Positions 32,610-43,039 of a stretch of DNA of 64,000 nt are shown here, piece by piece (within the stretch, counting starts at the first letter, position 1; every line of letters starts with the position of its first letter). Where the stretch lies: NCBI GenBank assembly GCA_963556195.1, contig OY744537.1, positions 23,924,441 through 23,988,440 on the forward strand, in the 5' to 3' direction. The stretch comes from Sepiola atlantica (taxonomy: Eukaryota > Mollusca > Cephalopoda > Sepiida > Sepiolidae). The position numbers and the translations under genes are program-made. Below the pieces are notes generated by a model. The model worked only from the letters and a program-made list of their open reading frames with translations. It was not told where the DNA came from and did no database searches.

Positions 32610-33535
32610 TTATAATATACTACCTGTCCCGACTCAGCATTGCACAGGAATCTTTAGAATGATCAAAAATATTCTTTCAAGATTATTAAAAAAATTATTT
32701 ATTTCTTTCTTTAAATTTATTATGTGAAGACTCATGGTTGGGTGAGAAGAGTTAAATAACTTCCCAAATTTTCAATAATTGAATACATGAGAATTTGTTG
32801 AGTTTAAATAGTTTCTATTAAGTATTTTATTTTAAAAAACTATTTAAAAAACTATTTAAATTAAAAAACTATTTAAATTAAAAAACTATTTAAATAGTTT
32901 CTATTTAACAGTTCCAAAGCTTCCAAATTCCTTTCAAATTTTGAGAGGTCACAAAGTAATTCTTTTTTTTTTTTTCAATGATAAAATAAAAGTAAAATGG
33001 TGTATGTGTGCGTATGTGTGTGGGGTATCTTTAAATTACAAATTAGACGTGGATAACAACTTGTTAGTCCCTCTAGAAGCAAAAGGGTCGGAAAGTAACG
33101 TTTGACAACAAATTCTAAGCATTTCTCCACAAAATAAAACCGTATTCATAAGCAGAATTGTTATATTAAAACCAAAACAATCAGTGAATTAAAAAAAAAC
33201 AGTAAGATAGTAAATTAATGGAATGTCCTTTTGCAAATCTATATGCAAATTAGCTAAGCGTGTGACTTAATAACATATACCTAATCAGTATATCAGAAAC
33301 CTAGGTTGGTTCTATTATGTGAATTTTTATCTCACTGTTAGTGAGAGAAACGGCTGTAGTAACAAGTAACAGGCTGATGCCATACAAAATGCCATATTCT
33401 TCTCAGTCATAGTGTTATATTTATACACAACCATCTATACGTTGCAATACAACAAAATTACTATCATAAATATGTGTGCAACTTGTATACACATTTATAT
33501 GATAGTATTTTCGTAGGTCTGTCATGCTCAAGTGT
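32610..33535. other. No gene; short tandem repeat at 32833-32900
   Basis: AAAAAACTATTTAAATT units repeat about four times at 32833-32900. The rest is AT-rich. Confidence 0.5.
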
Positions 33536-33554
33536 GAAATAGCATTTTCAGATG

Positions 33555-33665
33555 TGTCCATATTTACTTGCCTCCCCACGAGTGCAAAATTAGCCACGTC
33601 GTTATTTTTTATTATGGGGGATATTCAACTGTCCCCAAAAAGGGCACTCTGGATAAGAAAAAAAA
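33555..33665 (-). repeat. Diverged 3' fragment of the U2-headed SINE superfamily
   Basis: TTTACTTGCCTCCCCACGAG and TCCCCAAAAAGGGCACTCTG match related 3' fragments at 41800 and 48060. They correspond to the reverse complement of the SINE 3' body. No U2 head. Confidence 0.55.
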
Positions 33666-33910
33666 GTCAAAATCCTAGACGAAAGGCCAAGGAAATGTGT
33701 CCACACATCAGTATTAGAAGCTCTTTACATCCTTTGGTGTTAAATTTTGTGTTTTATTTATTTATTTTTGTTTTTTTTGCAAACTGGAGAAAAATTCTCT
33801 GAAAGTCAAGATGGATCTTGATTAGTGTAAGTGTTTATGCAAAGCTCGGAAACTCGACACCACCATAAAATAAAGTAAAATAACAGATGTTGCCATTGTC
33901 TTGCACAATT

Positions 33911-33924
33911 AAGAATGCGATTTT
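33911..33924. other. 14-bp target-site duplication AAGAATGCGATTTT (left)
   Basis: Exact match to 34267-34280, flanking the SINE. Confidence 0.95.
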
Positions 33925-34266
33925 GTCTTTTGGCCAAGATCAAAGTGTAGTATAGTATCTGTTCCGATGGATACTGCACCCCATAGACCGGTATTGTCTT
34001 GGCCTTCGGGGCTTGATTTACACCGGTCTATGGGACTGTCCTGTGCAGTTCTAGGAGGTCCACCCTCCCAGGCTTTGCCTCCCCTCTTTGGGGAGGAGTA
34101 AGTTTATTGCTTACTACCTGAGGCATCCCTACCGGGGAATGCCGATGGGGCTGCCCAGGCAACTTTTAAATAGCCGGAGTGCTCATTCTCGGGCGCTGGC
34201 TTTTCAAATCCCACTTTCCCGACCTTGTGTCACATCTTACCTTGTGGGAGGAAGATAAATAAAATA
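33925..34266 (+). repeat. U2-headed SINE, copy 3, with perfect target duplication
   Basis: It starts GTCTTTTGGCCAAGATCAAA, equal to U2 snRNA from about nucleotide 12 (GCCTTTTGGCTAAGATCAAG) with few changes, then GTGTAGTA(TAGTA)TCTGTTC with a 5-bp duplication. The body has a hairpin of 13-bp perfect arms (CCCATAGACCGGT 33980-33992 with 34022-34034), the CCTCCCCTCTTTGGGGAGG hairpin and CTACCGGGGAATGCCGATGG. The tail is GATAAATAAAATA. Clean 14-bp target duplications and an A/T-rich tail show LINE-mediated retrotransposition of a transcript that began inside the U2 sequence. Confidence 0.95.
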
Positions 34267-34280
34267 AAGAATGCGATTTT
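34267..34280. other. 14-bp target-site duplication (right)
   Basis: Identical to 33911-33924. Confidence 0.95.
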
Positions 34281-34452
34281 TAAGAGATCTTCACTTGGAA
34301 TGATACAAGTGCATGCATGACTTAAATAGACACACATATGCACACCACACATGCATGGTTACACCATAACGAACACAAATAAAAGACGTATAGCCGCAGT
34401 AAATAAACAAAACAAATAAAATAACTCGGAGGAGGGATGCTCTTAAATAAAC

Positions 34453-34839
34453 TCAACACATAAAAGGAAGCTGCGTAAATGCTTTTTTTCTAGTTTGCTT
34501 CACCAACTCTAACCTTGAGTGTCCATACTGAATCGAGGAGGTACCGCCCCGATTTTCTGATGTCGATAAATTCCTTGCAGTCCTCTTCCTCACTTGCTTC
34601 TGACGGCCTTCCTTCCAGTATTTGCGTTTGTTTGACTCATCTCGCTTGTTTAGTTCCAAAATTGACGACTTCACGCTCCCAGTGTCATCCCTTTCCCTCC
34701 ACTTGCTTCGTTCCTTTACCAAACACTCATGTCTTTTAGCGGACACAGCATCGCGACATGAACGATGGCGCCGTTGCTTTTCAGAAGAGACAGCGTCACT
34801 TGTAACAGATGCCATTAGCTTAAATAGAAAAGTAGTCAC
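34453..34839 (-). CDS. Candidate basic protein exon, function unknown
   Basis: This is an open frame of 128 codons on the minus strand; an internal Met at residue 9 (MASVTSDAVSSEKQRRHR) is a plausible start. The sequence is Arg/Lys/Glu/Ser-rich, for example KERSKWRERDDTGSV and ESNKRKYWKEGRQKQVRKR, and predicted to be mostly helical and nuclear. GC content is visibly higher than its neighbours, as in real coding DNA. It resembles the basic N-termini of some invertebrate transposon-encoded or DNA-binding proteins, but I do not recognise a family. It could be a one-exon transposon relic. The plus-strand frames covering it are shadows. Confidence 0.4.
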   Translation of the reverse strand: MTTFLFKLMASVTSDAVSSEKQRRHRSCRDAVSAKRHECLVKERSKWRERDDTGSVKSSILELNKRDESNKRKYWKEGRQKQVRKRTARNLSTSENRGGTSSIQYGHSRLELVKQTRKKAFTQLPFMC

Positions 34840-34964
34840 TAGTCAATGGATTCTTCTGAATAATGATTTTGATTTACATGGGCTTGATAAACTAATTCCT
34901 CGAATAAAAGAAAATGACAATTTGGAATAAAATAAAATGTAAGTTCTTTTAAATTTGTTTACAT

Positions 34965-35510
34965 GTTTTCTTTATCTTGCCATTTTTACAATGTTTCGGC
35001 CATTGTACTCCCAAACCTTCTTCAGGTGCTTTTTGTCGCAGTTTGTAAACTTCCGGGAATTTCCAACCAGATCCTTTCTTTAATCTAATTTGCTTTCATT
35101 AGATGTTGCATGCTGTTTCTATATCTAGTATTAGTTAATTTATTTTTTTTAAGTTCCTTCGCCAAGAATCGAACTCATAACTGATTACAACAAAAAAATA
35201 GTCAAAAAAGGCCAGAGAGCACAATGCACATTACGCCTAGATTAGCAAAAAAAAAAAAAAAAGGAATAAAATACATTTCTCATTGCCTGAAGTTGGTTGA
35301 GTGATCGTTATTGTCTTCAGGAGAAACAGAAACTTTTCAAAAATGTCTATTTTCTGAGAGTCTGGATCCAAATTACCACATTTGAGCATTGCAATGGCCG
35401 AAATGTTATGAAAATGGCAGTAACCAAGATGAGTCTGAAAAACATGTAAATAATGCAAGTAACAATATCTCACCTCAGAAATATTGTCAAATACTTTTAT
35501 AAGCAACTTA
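34965..35510. repeat. Family HH SINE, facing copies
   Basis: On the minus strand, CTGAAGA (complement of 35019-35025) followed by GG...CC and GAAAC (complement of 34993-34997) is a hammerhead-like motif. A plus-strand 3' piece (GGCCGAAATGTTATG, CAAGATGAGTCTGAA) lies at about 35395-35440. The two face each other. Confidence 0.55.
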
Positions 35511-35689
35511 TCTTGCTAACATGTTTTGTCGAAGGAAATGACTTCATAAAAATGATAACATTAAATGAAATGAAAATACGAAAATGTAAATTTGACAAAA
35601 CATAGTAATAACAACTTACGCCTTTGTAACCAAGAAAAGATAATTCTTTCATAATTAGTCTTACAAGTAACAATTCTTACACATACAGA

Positions 35690-36015
35690 AACATAACACT
35701 TTTATTTGGTGGACACTCGTGTTCGTGTAGGTAGTACCATTTAATGGAACGGTTTATCTATGGGGCTGGGAACAGAAGATCCACACAGAGAGAGAAATTA
35801 GATTCAAACAGGATTCGAACCTTTGCTTATTTAAAGCTGGTGTCAGTTTTCCTGCTTGCCTTCCAAATCTACGGTGAATCAAAAACCGAATTTGTACAGA
35901 TAACTCTAATCTCTTGCTTTGCAGACAATGTTTGTTTTGTTTATCCTTATTTTTTCCTTTGTAGATTGTATATCTACCCAGTCCTGTAGATAAATTAACC
36001 ATTTCATTATATGGT
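35690..36015 (+). repeat. Dispersed repeat G, copy 1
   Basis: GGTGGACACTCGTGTT, TGGAACGGTTTATCTA, ATTCAAACAGGATTCGAACC and AGCTGGTGTCAGTTTTCCTG blocks recur in order at 36655-36990. A reverse piece is at 38985-39115. GGATTCGAACC is B-box-like (tRNA-like), so it may be a SINE. Confidence 0.6.
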
Positions 36016-36654
36016 ACTAGCATGGCTACCTAGCATTGCCCAGGGACATGAACAACATAATAGAATTAAAAAGTGTGTGTAGCATCTTTCTTTCAAAACT
36101 TCTCTCTTTCTACCCCCCCCCCTCCATCTATGTACGTTAAAAAAAAATATTATATTTTCAAATGTGAGGATGAAAAGTACTATTTCACGCGAAAAGTTGA
36201 TGGAAAAAAAAAAGAAAAATTTATTTTTTTTAAATCGCTTTAAATGTACCCCCCCCCCCCCGACTAATTTTCCTCCAGTTGACCCTCAAAAGAATGGATA
36301 TTAAAAAAAACAAATGTGCCTATATTCTATCTGAGGTAATGCTAAAAAATAAACATAAACAAAAAAAAAATGAAAAAAAAAAAAAAAAAAAAAAATGAAC
36401 ATATCAACTTTGCGGGTGTGTCTTGTATAGTTTCTGCCTTTTAGGAGGATACACAGACAACTGCCATTTATATAAAAGACAAACTACTCAAACATGAGTT
36501 CCCTCCAAAAAGCAGATTTATACATTTTGTTGCAAACATATTCCATTGCTTACTTGGATGTGTGTGTGTATGTGTGTGGTTACATCCCTGGAAAAGTTAA
36601 TAAAAGATGCAACTGTTTTGAGTTGCGGATTTTTCAAGAATGTTTATTTTTTAA

Positions 36655-36990
36655 TGTACACCGTGGACACGCATGGTTTGAATAGGTAATGCCATTATTA
36701 AATGAAACGGTTTTATAATTATCTACTGAACTGGGAACATATAAAGTTTCACAAAGAAAAAAAATGAGATACAAACAGGATTCAAACCAGCGCCTACAAA
36801 GCGAGCTAACCTCCTCACAGTGGGCCCAGGGGAGGGAACGGGTAACTTTGGAAATAGAGGTTTAACTAGGTCCAAATTTGTTTATTATAAGTGGTTCAGG
36901 GTTCTTTGGAAGCAGATAGTAAAGCTGGTGTTGGTTTCACTACTCACCATTCAGATCTTACGATTAATCATACGGTGAATCGAAAATCCA
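36655..36990 (+). repeat. Dispersed repeat G, copy 2
   Basis: ACCGTGGACACGCATGGTTT, AATGAAACGGTTTTATAATT, ACAGGATTCAAACCAGCGCC and TAAAGCTGGTGTTGGTTTCA match copy 1. The reverse complement of about 36770-36835 looks tRNA-like. Confidence 0.6.
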
Positions 36991-37069
36991 ATATGACTTA
37001 AACCTATACTGTGTCTACAATATACGTTTGTTTATTTACATTATTAAACCATATCATCTCAGGTGATCG

Positions 37070-37200
37070 GTTTGGTTGTTTTACGGCATATCAACCCTTT
37101 TCGGGTTATTTAATGCTGAATCAGGTCATTTTGGTAAAAGTTTTTATACTTCAAGTTCTTTATATTTTAAAATATTTATTCATGGTGCTTTGTTTGGTTG
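37070..37200 (+). repeat. SINE P, first of a tandem pair
   Basis: TTTTACGGCATATCAACCC to TATTTATTCATGGTG; a second copy follows at once, and the 108- and 60-residue frames here are SINE-derived. Confidence 0.7.
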
Positions 37201-37430
37201 TTTTGTTTTACGGTATATCAACCCTTTTCGGGTTATTTAATGCTGAATCAGGTCATTTTGGTAAAAGTTCTTTATGCTTCAAGTTCTTTATATGTTCAAG
37301 TAATTTATTCATGGTGTTTTGTTTGGTTGTTTTGTAGAGGGAAAATCTTTTTGTTTTTGGCTTTGCAGAACATGATTTAGTTTTGCAAAGGGAAAGGAAA
37401 AAAACTATAACAGTAATGGTTGGTGCATTT
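37195..37430 (+). repeat. SINE P, second of a tandem pair
   Basis: GGTTGTTTTGTTTTACGGTA through TTCGGGTTATTTAATGCTGA to GGCTTTGCAGAACATGATTT and GGTTGGTGCATTTTTGG. Its 3' end is fused to a LINE relic. Confidence 0.7.
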
Positions 37431-37469
37431 TTGGTAGCACCAGTTGTGTCAGCAGTGAAAGTGAAATGT

Positions 37470-38085
37470 CTACTTGTTAAGTTAAAAACTATGAAAAGTA
37501 AAAGGTATGGACTCCTTACACCTGATATTATCCTGTATCTCTACAAAGCCACCATTCGCCCATGCATGGAGTATTGTTGCCACATCTGGGCTGGTGTATC
37601 ATCTACTAGTCTCTCCCTCCTTGACAAAGTCCAAAAAAGAGTAGTCAACCTAATAGGTCCCTCACTGTCAGCTGAGCTCCAGTCCCTGTCCCATCGCCGC
37701 AATGTGGCATCCTTGTGTTTGTTTTACAAATACTTCAATGGATTATGCTCCGATGAGTTGGCTACTCTGGTGCCCCCTCGACGTAAATTCACTAGACTAA
37801 CTCGACATTCTACTAAATCTCATTCATTCACTGCCGGAGAGCATTCTACTCAAATAGCTTTTTTCCTCGTGCTGCTGGCCTCTGGAACTCCCTCCCTGCC
37901 CCCTGTTTCCCCGACAGTACTGACATGCAGAAATTTAAAACTAATGTAAACAGACATCTCGCTGCTCAGATCCCAATTTACGCTGAACCACTAATCCTTC
38001 TCCCCTTTTCCTTTTTCTCAGTAGCCCCTTACGTTTACAGTGGCGTCCTGCCTTGTTTGGGGTGAATCATGTAAAAAAAAAAAAA
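37470..38085 (+). pseudogene. Jockey-type LINE 3' end (RT C-terminal region), copy 1
   Basis: The open frame gives TPDIILYLYKATIRPCMEYC, CHIWAGVSSTSLSLLDKVQK, LSHRRNVASLCLFYKYFNG and a LVPPRR motif. These are diagnostic of the C-terminal segment of a large family of invertebrate non-LTR reverse transcriptases. Near 37900 one frameshift leads to KFKTNVNRHLAAQ, the usual end of the protein, and the copy finishes with an A-run at 38071-38085. It is 5'-truncated. The frame is open for over 150 codons, so it is fairly young. Confidence 0.9.
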
Positions 38086-38234
38086 ATACCAAAATGGTGA
38101 TCAGTGGTTGCAGTGTTGAAAATCTCCCCCGAAAGAAACACAGTTCCCCTACTCAGAAAAGCACTCAGGTGCAACTTAATTTTTTGTGGTAGTTGCAAGC
38201 ATTGGGTACACAAGAAGTGCAGTGAAATTCTGGT

Positions 38235-38921
38235 AGGTTGAGAGATGATAACCAGTTTATGTGCAGAAAGTATAAGACAAGGAAGATGGATGAGAACTCC
38301 AATGTGGAGAAAATATATTTCTATGGTGAAGATATTGAAGTTATTCAGAAGTTGTGTTACCTTGGTGATACCATTGGAGCACGAGGAGGAGCAGGTGCTA
38401 GAATTAGGAGTGGATGGAGTAAGTTCTAGAAACTTCTGCCATTACTAACCAGAAGAGTAGTTACCATTGTCAACCAAGGGAAGAGTCTATCAAGCATGTA
38501 TACACAGTGCGATGATGTAAGGAAGTGGCCAGTGAGGTTTGAGGACATGCGTTGCATGGAGAGAAATGATATGAGAATGATACGATGGATGTGTAATGTG
38601 AGTCTTATTGACAGGTTTGGATCTGATTACCTAGCAAGATTAAATCTGTCCAATATAAGAAGTGTGCAGTAGACTTAGATGGTATGGCCACGTTGAAAGA
38701 ATGGATGAGAGCTCATGGGTTAGTAGAGTAGATGTAGAACAATTGAGGTAGCAGGGTCGGTTCACAGGAAAAGGCCAAGGAAAACATGAGAGGAAGTGAT
38801 AAGGATGGACTTGAGAGAAAGAGAGATAAAATCAAAACTTGGCTGGAGATAAGTTTGGAAGTCAATTTCTAAAAGCTGTCCAACACATGCCAGCATGTAA
38901 AATGGATGTTAAAACGAATAC

Positions 38922-38954
<33 letters not shown>
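38235..38954 (+). pseudogene. LINE 3' end, RT C-terminus with (GATGAT)n tail
   Basis: Translation gives VEKIYFYGEDIEVIQKLCYL and GDTIGARGGAGARIRSGW, then after a stop RNFLPLLTRR. Further on, RFEDMRCMERNDMRMIRWMC is followed by a broken WYGHVER...RKRPRKT tail. These fit the FCYLGDxIGxxGGAexaxxxRxxxaWxKFR...MxRWMCxV pattern of many metazoan LINEs. CCAACACATGCCAGCATGTA precedes a GATGAT microsatellite at 38919-38954. It has several stops and frameshifts and is 5'-truncated. Confidence 0.9.
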
Positions 38955-38956
<2 letters not shown>

Positions 38957-38984
38957 GTAATTAATTTAACAGTGGAATATATTT

Positions 38985-39115
38985 CTGTGTTGAGAATCTT
39001 CAATGTTCTCAGCCCCTTAGATAATTATAAAACCGTTTCATTTAATAATGGCATTACCTACACAAACGCGTCTGTCCACCAAAAACGCAGAGTTATACAT
39101 TAGACATATTGTCAG
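38985..39115 (-). repeat. Dispersed repeat G, reverse fragment
   Basis: The reverse complement of AAACCGTTTCATTTAATAAT and GTCCACCAAAAACG matches 36665-36720. Confidence 0.6.
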
Positions 39116-39254
39116 AAATATACACTATTGATTACAAGTGTTTGTTATATATATGACAGTGTTGAAAGAAATCAACAAGTCCATGGAGGTAAGTATTTTT
39201 CTAAATTAAGAGAATAAAAGAAACATCCAAAATTCATCACGTGTTTATTTATGT

Positions 39255-39292
39255 CTAAGCTTTCGACTTACACAAGTCATCATCAGGATATA
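39255..39292 (-). ncRNA. Hammerhead-like motif (stem II strong, stem I weak)
   Basis: On the minus strand: CTGATGA (complement of 39280-39286), an extra T, stem II GACTT / AAGTC around a GTGT loop, then GAAAGC (complement of 39259-39264). AGCT would be a palindromic stem III. Stem I pairing is poor. It sits in a repeat with no similarity to family HH. Confidence 0.45.
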
Positions 39293-39540
39293 GAAGATAT
39301 GGCGTCGGCAGATCGGTGTAATTTTTAGGCAAGATATTTTCTTTCCAAATATAGATGCAAAACAACATGTGAATAACATTAATCATAGTAACTTAAATCA
39401 CTGGTTAAAGTAATAAAACTACATAATTGAAGAAGACTTTACAGAATTGTTCAAGCAGAAGACGTAAGTAATGTTATTTCTACTTACTTATTTATCCATT
39501 TTTATTTATTGCTTGCCCTGCTTACACAGTTATGCTTGGA

Positions 39541-39590
39541 AGTCTTTTTACTTTTTTTTTTTTTTTTGTTTTTTTTTTTGCTTTTTAAAA
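39541..39590. repeat. T-rich tract
   Basis: T-runs broken by single G or C; the 62-residue minus frame is lysine-rich because of it. Confidence 0.85.
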
Positions 39591-39624
39591 ATTTAATTAT
39601 GCCTTTTATTTTGTTTCTGAATTT

Positions 39625-39685
39625 TAAAGATGAGGATTGATAATTTGGATTATTCGGCCTACTGTTCTCATCTTGAGTGTCCGTC
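39625..39685 (-). repeat. Family HH SINE terminal fragment, inverted
   Basis: GATGAGGATTGATAATTTGG and ATTCGGCCTACTGTTCTCAT are the reverse of the family end at 39995-40030. Confidence 0.65.
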
Positions 39686-39686
39686 C

Positions 39687-40030
39687 GCAAGGACCCGCGG
39701 CACAGTGGATATAGTAAAATTCAGTTCTAAGTGATAGTCATCTGAAGATTAGTGGTTCAATCCTCAGTGCAGGCGATACAAAGAATTGTGAATTACTGAA
39801 GACTTCTCCCAGTCATGGCTGACGGAACGAGAGCACGCTACCCCCCCCCCCCCCCCATGGATAATATAAAGGGTTCCGTTCGAAATTCTGTCTAGATTCC
39901 CGAGTATGACAGAAATATTCCCGAGTTCGAAAAGATACACCTGAAGAAGGCTGGAGGTTACAGCGGCCGAAATGTTGTAAATGATAACACTTAAGATGAG
40001 AACAGTAGTCCGAATAATCCAAATTATACA
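39687..40030 (+). repeat. tRNA-headed SINE with hammerhead-like 3' domain (family HH), best copy
   Basis: The tRNA-like head has an A-box-like GGCACAGTGGATATAG and a B box GGTTCAATCC at about 39752-39761. The middle carries CCCAGTCATGGCTGACGGAA and GGTTCCGTTCGAAATTC with a C-run at 39841-39856. The 3' part has CTGAAGA at 39951-39957, stem II GGCTG/CGGCC, then GAAAT (39969-39973), and ends AGTCCGAATAATCCAAATTA. A Pol III-type promoter plus a ribozyme-like 3' domain is the notable combination. Confidence 0.7.
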
Positions 40031-40079
40031 AATTGCCTAGTATGTGTTTGTTATTTATCAAAATATTTTTTTAAATAGG

Positions 40080-40585
40080 ATTCTTGAAAAGTCAAATTTA
40101 ATTATTACAGCATCGTTTGGTCATTAAATTATTAATTAAACCAAATTGTTATAAAACTATAATTTTATTAAGATGTCGTTTAAATCTATTTATAAAAATA
40201 GTGGATGTAAATAGCTTTCAAAACTTTCAATCTTTTAATATGTGAACATTTGTTAAGAATTTTAAAGCCAGATTTTTTTTTTTTCTATTTACCAGTGTGA
40301 ATGCTTTAAAATTTCACACAGTCACAAAGTAATTCATTCATTTTTTTCAACTATCAACAAAAGATTAAAAAGGGATGACTTTGTTTACAAAGAAACCAAA
40401 AATGCATTCTGGTGGATTTAATTTCGTAATTAATTTTTTTTTTTTTAAAAAGGATTTATAAAATTTTATTTTCTGCAAATGTTCGCTTCATAGTAAATAA
40501 AAAAAAAAAAAATTAATGTGTAGTTATCAAAGTTACACTGACACGAGAAACACACACACACCTGAAATTTTATTAATATAGATTA
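40080..40585 (+). repeat. Dispersed repeat D
   Basis: ATTAAACCAAATTGTTA, AAACTTTCAATCTTTTAATA, TTCTGGTGGATTTAATTTCG and the end TTTTATTAATATAGATTACC match 7555-7890 and 49150-49560. Confidence 0.6.
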
Positions 40586-40669
40586 CCAGATTGTCAAGAC
40601 TCATGAAACAACTAATTTCACCCTTTACTACCACCAAAATAACTGATAGAATTGTTCAGCATCCGATGG

Positions 40670-40740
40670 TTGCTGTGGTAGTGATGGTAGTAGTAGTAGT
40701 AGTAGTAATAATAGTAGTAGTAGTAGTAATAATAGTAGCA
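40670..40740. repeat. (GTA)n / (AAT)n trinucleotide repeat
   Basis: GTAGTAGTA with ATA interruptions; the valine-rich frame over it is an artefact. Confidence 0.9.
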
Positions 40741-40741
40741 G

Positions 40742-41780
40742 TACAAATTTTTTTATCTACTTTCCCAAGATGTGACACGTCTAGTTTAACGAGCGGCCCC
40801 TCTAATTCTGTGACACACACATCCAGGGTTGTCATTACAAAAACAAATGCTGTCACTCTCTCAGCACTCTATTTATTTGTTAGGACTGCATGAAACTGGG
40901 TTGATAAATTTTACACACTTTACATTCTGTGCGCAAATTTCTGTTGTAAAGAGTAAACTCTAGTTGTATAATGTCATATGCTAGTTATGTGCAAAATGAC
41001 AGCAGCCTAACTTTATACTTTAGTTTAACCTGATTGTGGTTGCGTTTAAGTAGAGGGAGTATAGTAAACAGGTTTTAAATTAAAAAAAAATAAATAAAAA
41101 GACTTAAATGAAAAGATACACTTATTTACTGTATTTGATGATAGTTTTAATTTTAAATCCCTCCTTACAAGAATTGACCGAATACAACTTGTACTAAATC
41201 AAAGAAAACAGGCAGACAGTGATAAGGAGTTTCAATTGACTTGAGAACCTATTGCTGTTAAGAAAATGAAAAACAAAAATAACATTTTAAAAACTACTAA
41301 AAAATAAATAAAGAAATGGTGGTGGTAGTGGTAGGTATTTACCTAGTACCATTGCTAGGGGCTCATGGACTAGGCGACTATTTAAAAAAAAAAAAGAAAA
41401 AAAAGTCAATTTGTAATTACCAAATAATAAAAAATTCTCCAATTTCAGCATTTATTCAATAAATTAGATATTTTATAAGGAATACAAATATTTTCTAATT
41501 TAACATCATAGGGATTTTCAAAGGAGTGAAAATTTATGCTTGTGATATATTAACCCATGCACAGTAACGTTTTTGAAAGAAGCATATTTTGTGACAATTA
41601 AAAGCGATTGGATATAATTTTTTCAGACATTTTAAGAGAACAAAAAATAAGAATAAAGATTTGAGAGTACTGTTGAAGCAGTCCATTCTTTGGCCACTCC
41701 ATCCAGATTCCTGAAATGTTAAGAGGACCAACTCAAAACTTAAGTAATCTTCTTCCACTAATAATAATTTACGCATCTAA
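40742..41780. other. No gene recognised
   Basis: Mixed AT-rich sequence; the 80-codon minus frame at 41534-41776 has no recognisable domain. Confidence 0.5.
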
Positions 41781-41799
41781 AACATATAAAGTTGCAGTT

Positions 41800-42000
41800 C
41801 CTGCCCCTATTTATTTGCCTCTCCATGAGAACAGAGTTAGACACAAGGTCAGTTTTTAATGTGGGGAAATTCCAGTTCACCAAAAAAGGGCACTCTGGAT
41901 TGGTACAAAAATAAAAATAGAAATTTAAAAAATAATAGAACTTATCAATAAGAGGTTCAGAGGTTAGGGCAATAGTGCACCTGGGGTTCTCATAAAATCT
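41800..42000 (-). repeat. Diverged U2-headed SINE superfamily fragment
   Basis: GAGTTAGACACAAGGTCAGT and CCAAAAAAGGGCACTCTGGA, then GGGCAATAGTGCACCTGGGG, follow the reverse-complement order of the SINE 3' body. No U2 head remains. Confidence 0.55.
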
Positions 42001-42009
42001 CAGAAAACG

Positions 42010-43035
42010 TAGGGTGTTAAAGACTATAAACTTAGCAAAATTTATTTCAATTAAAGTCACTTTACTTGGACTCCATCCAAATCAATGGCGAGTACATGTT
42101 TGGGTCCCATTCCAAAAATTGACTTTTATAAAAAAATAAAAAAAATTTTTTAATTTAAAATAAAATTTAAAAAATATATATGGTGTTATGGGTGCAATAG
42201 TGCATAAGGTTCCTCGTTCAATCCTGGGCAATACTGTGTATTCTTCTAGTACAATATATTATTTATAACGTTTTTTTCAAGGCTCCGAATTTTAAATCTT
42301 TTTTTTTAATGAACATCATTTAAAGAATTCAATTTAAAAAAATGTCATTAAGTAGTGCTTGTTTTTTTCTTCCAAAGACAATCAACATTTTATGAGACAA
42401 AAATTTCCATTTTTTTCTTTTGAGAATTTTTAATCATGTAGCGTTTTTTTCTCTTTTTTTTTTTCTTTTCTTTTTTTAGTCAGATGTGACCAATTTTCAG
42501 TGACCGATTCCTAAAGCAATGAATTTTCTCCCACCGTGAATCGACAGCATGGTAGGTAATGCTGGCTCTAAATAAACATACTTATTAGTTACAAGACATA
42601 AATGATTACAAAACTCCTGATTAGGTCAAGGTGCTTTAATTAAACAACTCTGTGTTCTACATTCATTTAAAGTAAACCTTTTTTTTATTACTATTATTGA
42701 CAGTAATTAAAAGGATGAGAATTTAAAAAAAAATGATATTTGATCAACTGTGATTTTCATTTTTATTATTTGCATTGTTTTTCTTTGAACTCACACCATT
42801 GCTATTTTATTTTTCAACTGTTTTCAACAATGAGCTCTTCTCCAGGCATATTGCCCAATTACGGTAATGTTTCAACTATGATTGTTGTTATCTGCGTATT
42901 GTGTACACAGGTTTTCTACATACTTAAATCTGATGAAAAGATTAGTTTCACATTAATCTAAACATGTAACAAAGTCAGTATAATACACAACAATCATATT
43001 TACATATGGGGGGAAAAAAAAAATCACTGTAGATG
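42010..43035. other. No gene; tRNA-like stretch near 42190-42240
   Basis: GGGTGCAATAGTGCATAAGG with GTTCAATCCTGGGCAATAC is vaguely tRNA-like (B-box-like GTTCAATCC). The rest has T-runs and no gene. Confidence 0.45.
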
Positions 43036-43039
43036 AACA

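Noticed and set aside
39690..39775. Functional tRNA gene
   Set aside because: It has a B-box-like element, but no cloverleaf with paired acceptor and anticodon stems that I can draw; it is the head of a SINE.
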